DNA of 9,756 nucleotides from an uncultured Oscillospiraceae bacterium (GTDB lineage: Bacteria; Bacillota_A; Clostridia; Oscillospirales; Acutalibacteraceae). The notes beneath the pieces were generated by a model. That model saw only the letters and a program-made list of their open reading frames with translations, searched no databases and was not told the DNA's origin. The stretch is taken from the NCBI GenBank assembly GCA_905211185.1, contig CAJLZR010000022.1, forward strand, positions 1-9,756, given 5' to 3'. A program made the translations under genes and the position numbers. Below are positions 6,206-9,756 of the stretch, piece by piece. Each line of letters begins with the position of its first letter. Positions within the stretch are counted from its first letter, which is position 1.

Positions 6206-6616
6206 ATGAAAAAGAATAATTTGTTTTTGATTCTCTTATTTATACTTTTTGGGTTTTTGGTAGGCTGTTCAAATATGCAAAATAGCTCCGAATCTATCGG
6301 TTCGGAAGGTTCTGTGCTTGATAAGGTTGTCTTTGAAAAAAATCGTGAAGATTGCAGCGAAGTTATGGCTATATATTTTAAAGGCGACAATATAACAAAA
6401 GTGGAAACCAAGGAAACATATACAGATAAAGATGCGCTTACAAAAGCTTACAGTACGTATTCAGAATCTACGGACTATATTAATTTGAGAACCAGCGGAC
6501 TTGATATAGGATATGAATATTCAAGCTCCCGCATATATAATTCTTTTGATGGAATTAGGGGCAAAGATAAGATAATAGATGAATTAGAAAAAAATAGAGG
6601 ATATGCTGTTAGATAA
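6206..6616 (+). CDS. Small lipoprotein, possibly DUF1307/YehR-like
   Basis: The protein has 136 residues from ATG 6206. MKKNN plus a hydrophobic core ends in a lipobox LVGC, with the lipidated cysteine at 21, so the mature protein should be tethered to the outer face of the membrane. It is followed by a Ser/Asn-rich linker and a domain of about 100 residues. The segment around YFKGDNITKVETKETYTD and a helix at the C-terminal end (KDKIIDELEKNRGY) recall the DUF1307/YehR lipoprotein layout, but the match is weak and I would not rely on it. An ATG six bases earlier (6200) is in frame, but AGG at 6195-6197 is only two bases from it and eight from 6206, so the later start is preferred. No function can be given. 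Confidence 0.75.
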   Translation: MKKNNLFLILLFILFGFLVGCSNMQNSSESIGSEGSVLDKVVFEKNREDCSEVMAIYFKGDNITKVETKETYTDKDALTKAYSTYSESTDYINLRTSGLDIGYEYSSSRIYNSFDGIRGKDKIIDELEKNRGYAVR

Positions 6617-6640
6617 AAAGATTAGAAAACTGATTTTATG

Positions 6641-6670
6641 AGTCGGCAATTGTTAGGAGCCGACTTTTTT
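6641..6670 (+). terminator. Strong intrinsic terminator after the lipoprotein gene
   Basis: AGTCGGC (6641-6647) pairs perfectly with GCCGACT (6659-6665) around an 11-base loop. The T run 6665-6670 continues into further T-rich sequence. It begins 24 bases after the lipoprotein stop and separates that unit from fumC. Confidence 0.9.
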
Positions 6671-6697
6671 GTTTTTGTTTTAATAATAGTGTAGAAT
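6669..6697 (+). promoter_or_regulatory. Probable promoter for the fumC operon
   Basis: TTGTTT (6669-6674) and TAGAAT (6692-6697) have 17-base spacing, giving a start near 6704 and a short leader to ATG 6732. A second reading, TTGTTT (6675-6680) with TATAAA (6697-6702) and 16-base spacing, overlaps it. Both -35 boxes fall in the T-rich end of the upstream terminator and are poor beyond TTG. Confidence 0.5.
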
Positions 6698-6731
6698 ATA
6701 AAGGTAAGAAAATTAGTTATCGGGAGAGCAT

Positions 6732-8120
6732 ATGGAAAATTTAAATAATGAATCCGAATATAGAACAGAAAAAGATTTTTTAGGTGAAATTAAGGTTCCA
6801 AGCGATAAATTTTGGGGCGCGCAAACCCAAAGAAGTTTGCAAAATTTTAAAATAAGCGAAGAAATTATGCCATGGGACGTTATAAAAGCTCTGGTTTATA
6901 TAAAAGAAGCTTGCGCCGAGGCAAATTATAGGCTTGGTAAACTTGATGAAAAACGCAAGGAAAGTATTATACATGCGGCAAATTACATAACAGAAAACAG
7001 CCTTAAAGATAATTTCCCGCTCCGTGTATGGCAGACAGGAAGCGGAACGCAGACAAATATGAACGTAAATGAAGTTATTTCTCATATTTGTAACGAAAAC
7101 AGCTCGGAAGAATTTTTTGTTCATCCCAATGACCATGTTAATATGTCGCAAAGTTCAAATGATACCTTCCCAAGTGCTATGAAAGTGGCGGCGCTTTGCA
7201 GCATTGAAAATTATCTGATACCTGCCGCAAAAGGATTAATAAAGGTTTTTAAGAATCTTGAAGAAGAAAATAAAGATGTTGTAAAAATAGGAAGAACACA
7301 TCTCCAAGACGCCGTCCCTATCGGTTTTTTTCAAGAAATAAGCGGTTGGCGAGCACTTACCGAAAAATCTCTTGAAGCGGTAATAAAAAACATGGATTTT
7401 TTAAGAGAAATTCCAATTGGCGGAACAGCAGTGGGAACAGGAATTAATTGTCCGAAAGGGTTTGACGAAAAAGTTTGCGAAGTTTTATCAAGTAAGCTCA
7501 GCACAAAGATTACTCCTGAAAAAAATAAAATACATTCTTTAACGGGGATGGATGCATTTGTCATTATTCACGGAGCGATGAAATCGTTAGCAGCAAACCT
7601 AATGAAAATTGCAAATGATATACGCTTTCTTGCAAGCGGGCCGAGGTGCGGAATAGGGGAGATATCTATTCCGCAAAATGAGCCGGGCAGCTCTATTATG
7701 CCTGGCAAGGTTAATCCTACTCAGTGCGAAGCAATTACTATGATAGCAGTGCAGGTAATTGCTAATGACTTAGCTGTTGGTATGGCTGCTTCTCAAGGAA
7801 ATTTTGAACTAAATGTATTTATGCCTGTATGTATATATAATTTTTTGCAGTCCGTAAGACTCCTTTCGGACGGTATAAATTCTTTTACGAAAAATTGCGT
7901 TTGCGGCATCAAACCTATAAAAAAGGTAATGGAAGGAAATTTGGAAAAATCTCTTATGAATGTTACGGCTTTTAATTCAAAGATAGGGTATGAAAATTCC
8001 GTAAAAATAGCAAAACTTGCTTTTAAAGAAGATCTTTCCTTAAAACAAGCAGCGCTAAAGCTTGGATTTCTTTCAGAAGATGAAATTGATAAGATATTAG
8101 ACCCTAAAAACATGATATAA
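6732..8120 (+). CDS. fumC: Class II fumarate hydratase (fumarase C)
   Basis: Fumarase C interconverts fumarate and L-malate in the cytoplasm without an iron-sulfur cluster. The 462-residue length is normal for a homotetrameric class II fumarase. Family features seen are TGSGTQTNMNVNEV (102-115), the substrate-binding SQSSNDTFPSA (139-149), catalytic GRTHLQDA with His190, and the signature GSSIMPGKVNP (319-329), whose first serine, Ser320, matches the catalytic base position. These separate it from aspartase (usually GSSIMPGKVNP too, but without the HPNDHVN site at 131-137) and from argininosuccinate lyase. GGGAG at 6722-6726 lies five bases before ATG 6732. The malic enzyme gene follows after 37 bases with no terminator between, so together they could carry fumarate to pyruvate, or the reverse. 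Confidence 0.96.
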   Translation: MENLNNESEYRTEKDFLGEIKVPSDKFWGAQTQRSLQNFKISEEIMPWDVIKALVYIKEACAEANYRLGKLDEKRKESIIHAANYITENSLKDNFPLRVWQTGSGTQTNMNVNEVISHICNENSSEEFFVHPNDHVNMSQSSNDTFPSAMKVAALCSIENYLIPAAKGLIKVFKNLEEENKDVVKIGRTHLQDAVPIGFFQEISGWRALTEKSLEAVIKNMDFLREIPIGGTAVGTGINCPKGFDEKVCEVLSSKLSTKITPEKNKIHSLTGMDAFVIIHGAMKSLAANLMKIANDIRFLASGPRCGIGEISIPQNEPGSSIMPGKVNPTQCEAITMIAVQVIANDLAVGMAASQGNFELNVFMPVCIYNFLQSVRLLSDGINSFTKNCVCGIKPIKKVMEGNLEKSLMNVTAFNSKIGYENSVKIAKLAFKEDLSLKQAALKLGFLSEDEIDKILDPKNMI

Positions 8121-8144
8121 TCACATTAAAAAGTTTAATTATTC

Positions 8145-8150
8145 GGAGGA
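8145..8150 (+). promoter_or_regulatory. Ribosome binding site that supports the TTG start of malic enzyme
   Basis: GGAGGA lies seven bases before TTG 8158. No ATG occurs in frame before residue 65, which is inside the malic enzyme domain, so the strong SD settles the TTG start. Confidence 0.8.
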
Positions 8151-8157
8151 ATTTTAA

Positions 8158-9303
8158 TTGCAAGAAAATTTAAAAAATGAAGCTCTCGAACTTCACAGTA
8201 AACTTGGCGGAAAAATTGAAGTTAATTCGCGGTACCATATAAAAACGAAAAAAGATTTATCGTTGATATACACTCCCGGAGTGGCGGAAGCCTGTTTGGA
8301 GATAAAAAAAGATTATCAAAAGTCTTTTGACCTCACAAGGCGTTCAAATATGGTTGCTGTTATTACTGATGGCAGCGCAGTGCTTGGGCTTGGAAATATC
8401 GGCCCCGCTGCAGCTATGCCTGTTATGGAGGGAAAATGCGCTTTATTTAAGGAATTTGCAGATGTAGATGCTTTCCCTATATGCATTAATTCCCAAGATG
8501 TTGATGAGATAGTTCAAACTGCTTATTTAATTTCTAAAAGCTTTGGCGGAATAAATTTAGAGGATATATCAGCTCCTCGTTGCTTTGAAGTGGAAAGACG
8601 CCTTAAAGAAATCTGCGATATACCGGTATTTCACGATGACCAACATGGAACGGCTATAGTTGTGGCGGCTGCCCTTATAAATGCAGTTAAAGCCACAAAA
8701 AAAGAAATGGGTAAATTAGAAATCGTTATTAATGGCGTAGGTGCAGCGGGTTCGGCAATTGCGGAGCTCCTTATTTCCATGGATTTCGGTAATATTGTTC
8801 TTTGTGATATAAATGGAATTTTAGATGTTAATGACGCAAATCTTAACAATAAACAAAAAGAGCTTGCCCTAGCTACAAATAAAAAAGGTTTAAAAGGAAG
8901 TCTTGCGGATGCTTTAAAGAGCGCAGATGTGTTCATTGGAGTTTCAAGAGGAAATTTAGTTTCAAAAGAAATGGTTAAGTCTATGAACTCGCCTATTGTT
9001 TTTGCTATGGCAAATCCCATTCCTGAGATATTTCCCGAAGATGCACACGAAGCGGGAGCTATTATATGCGGAACTGGAAGGTCGGATTATAAAAATCAGA
9101 TTAATAATGTTTTGGCGTTCCCCGGAATATTTAAAGGACTTTTATCGGCAAAAATCAAGGATATTAATTTAGACATGATGAAAAAAGCAGCTTTTGCCAT
9201 TTCTTCTATGGTAAGCAAGGCGGAACTTGACGAAGGAATAATAGTTCCCGATGTTCTTAATAAAGCGGTTGCGGAAAAGGTCGCTCGGGAAATTATAAAA
9301 TAG
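8158..9303 (+). CDS. Malic enzyme, short bacterial type (oxaloacetate-decarboxylating malate dehydrogenase)
   Basis: Malic enzyme oxidatively decarboxylates L-malate to pyruvate and CO2, reducing NAD(P). The 381-residue protein fits the small bacterial form without a phosphotransacetylase extension. Motifs in order are IYTPGVAEAC with Tyr38 as probable catalytic acid, TDGSAVLGLGNIGP (70-83), MEGKCALFKEFADVDAFPI with Lys93 as probable catalytic base, metal-binding acids near 135-136 and in FHDDQHGTA (158-165), and the dinucleotide site GVGAAGSA (193-200). Asp217 at the end of the second Rossmann strand (VLCDING) suggests NAD preference, an inference. The start is TTG behind GGAGGA. It lies 37 bases after fumC and 20 before luxS, and is probably co-transcribed with both. 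Whether it is catabolic or supplies malate cannot be read from sequence. Confidence 0.95.
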   Translation: MQENLKNEALELHSKLGGKIEVNSRYHIKTKKDLSLIYTPGVAEACLEIKKDYQKSFDLTRRSNMVAVITDGSAVLGLGNIGPAAAMPVMEGKCALFKEFADVDAFPICINSQDVDEIVQTAYLISKSFGGINLEDISAPRCFEVERRLKEICDIPVFHDDQHGTAIVVAAALINAVKATKKEMGKLEIVINGVGAAGSAIAELLISMDFGNIVLCDINGILDVNDANLNNKQKELALATNKKGLKGSLADALKSADVFIGVSRGNLVSKEMVKSMNSPIVFAMANPIPEIFPEDAHEAGAIICGTGRSDYKNQINNVLAFPGIFKGLLSAKIKDINLDMMKKAAFAISSMVSKAELDEGIIVPDVLNKAVAEKVAREIIK

Positions 9304-9323
9304 GATTTTGGTAGGATAATATT

Positions 9324-9756
9324 ATGAAAAAAATTAAAAGTTTTGAAGTTGACCACACGAAAATAGAAAAAGGCTTATATATATCACGAGTAGATGAAAA
9401 TATAATCACATACGATTTACGTATGGTAAAGCCGAATACGCCGCCATATCTTGAAAATGCGGGGATACACACGTTTGAACACTTATTGGCAACATATTTG
9501 CGCAATAGTAGTTTTGAAAATAATACCGTTTATGTAGGCCCAATGGGTTGCCGTACGGGATTTTATATTTTGCTAAAAGACGTTCTAAAGGGCGATGCCC
9601 TGAATCTTATAAAAAGCGCTCTGGATTTTATAAAAAACTTTAGCGGCAATATTCCGGGAGCTACGGAAAAAGAGTGCGGAAACTTTAGGGAGCACGATTT
9701 AAAAACCGCCAAAGTTTATGCAAAGGATTTGGCAGATGTTTTAAACGGTATGATGA
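9324..9756 (+). CDS. luxS: S-ribosylhomocysteine lyase (AI-2 synthesis), C-terminus cut by window end
   Basis: LuxS cleaves S-ribosylhomocysteine to homocysteine and DPD, the precursor of autoinducer-2, within the activated methyl cycle. The window holds 144 codons of an enzyme usually about 150-160 residues long, so only the last few are missing. The metal site is HTFEH (His49, His53) plus Cys118 in ECGNFREHDL. The catalytic cysteine is Cys76 in GPMGCRTGFY. VDHTKI (9-14) and DLRMVKPN (31-38) are typical of the N-terminus. AGGA at 9313-9316 is seven bases before ATG 9324. It follows the malic enzyme stop by 20 bases with no terminator, suggesting read-through from the fumC promoter. No pfs (nucleosidase) gene is visible in the window. 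Confidence 0.95.
   Translation, partial: MKKIKSFEVDHTKIEKGLYISRVDENIITYDLRMVKPNTPPYLENAGIHTFEHLLATYLRNSSFENNTVYVGPMGCRTGFYILLKDVLKGDALNLIKSALDFIKNFSGNIPGATEKECGNFREHDLKTAKVYAKDLADVLNGMM

Noticed and set aside
6780..7151. Minus-strand open frame of 123 codons inside fumC
   Set aside because: It is the shadow of a well-conserved enzyme, with no SD, family motif or promoter of its own. The antisense frames in uvrC and the malic enzyme gene are rejected for the same reason.

Overview
The window is AT-rich bacterial DNA with Shine-Dalgarno leaders, many N17-spaced sigma-A type promoters, TTG starts and TAA-biased stops. With the gene families seen (UvrC, an RluD-type pseudouridine synthase, FumC, a short malic enzyme, LuxS), this points to a low-GC member of the Bacillota, most likely clostridial. 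This is inferred from style and content; no marker here fixes a genus. No insertion sequence, CRISPR array or prophage gene is visible.

Layout: (1) At 1-31 the 5' half of a tRNA-Ser gene runs leftward out of the window, with its own promoter. It is divergent from uvrC (236-2083), whose promoter sits at 171-199. (2) uvrC meets a leftward gene block tail to tail, the two stop codons sharing one TTAA. Read in its own direction, the block is a secreted or membrane-anchored protein of unknown family (3709-4467), a small radical-SAM-like protein with a CX4CX2C cluster motif (3008-3703), and an RluD-family pseudouridine synthase (2080-3003). Gaps of only 4-5 bases suggest one transcript from the promoter at 4504-4532. 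(3) A second leftward gene (4710-5471), a clear paralogue of 3709-4467, has its own promoter at 5506-5534. (4) Rightward from there come a DUF4870/Tic20-like small membrane protein (5760-6173) and a small lipoprotein (6206-6616), closed by a strong hairpin terminator at 6641-6670. (5) The last block is fumC (6732-8120), malic enzyme (8158-9303) and luxS (9324 to the window end, cut), closely spaced in one direction.

Working together: FumC and the malic enzyme connect fumarate, malate and pyruvate. LuxS, 20 bases downstream, belongs to the activated methyl cycle and makes the AI-2 precursor. UvrC is the incision nuclease of nucleotide excision repair. RluD modifies 23S rRNA, and the radical SAM protein before it may be another RNA-modification or queuosine-salvage type enzyme (weak inference). 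The most novel material is the pair of paralogous exported proteins, which I cannot assign to any family. They share three strongly conserved blocks, and one of them heads the operon with the radical SAM and pseudouridine synthase genes.
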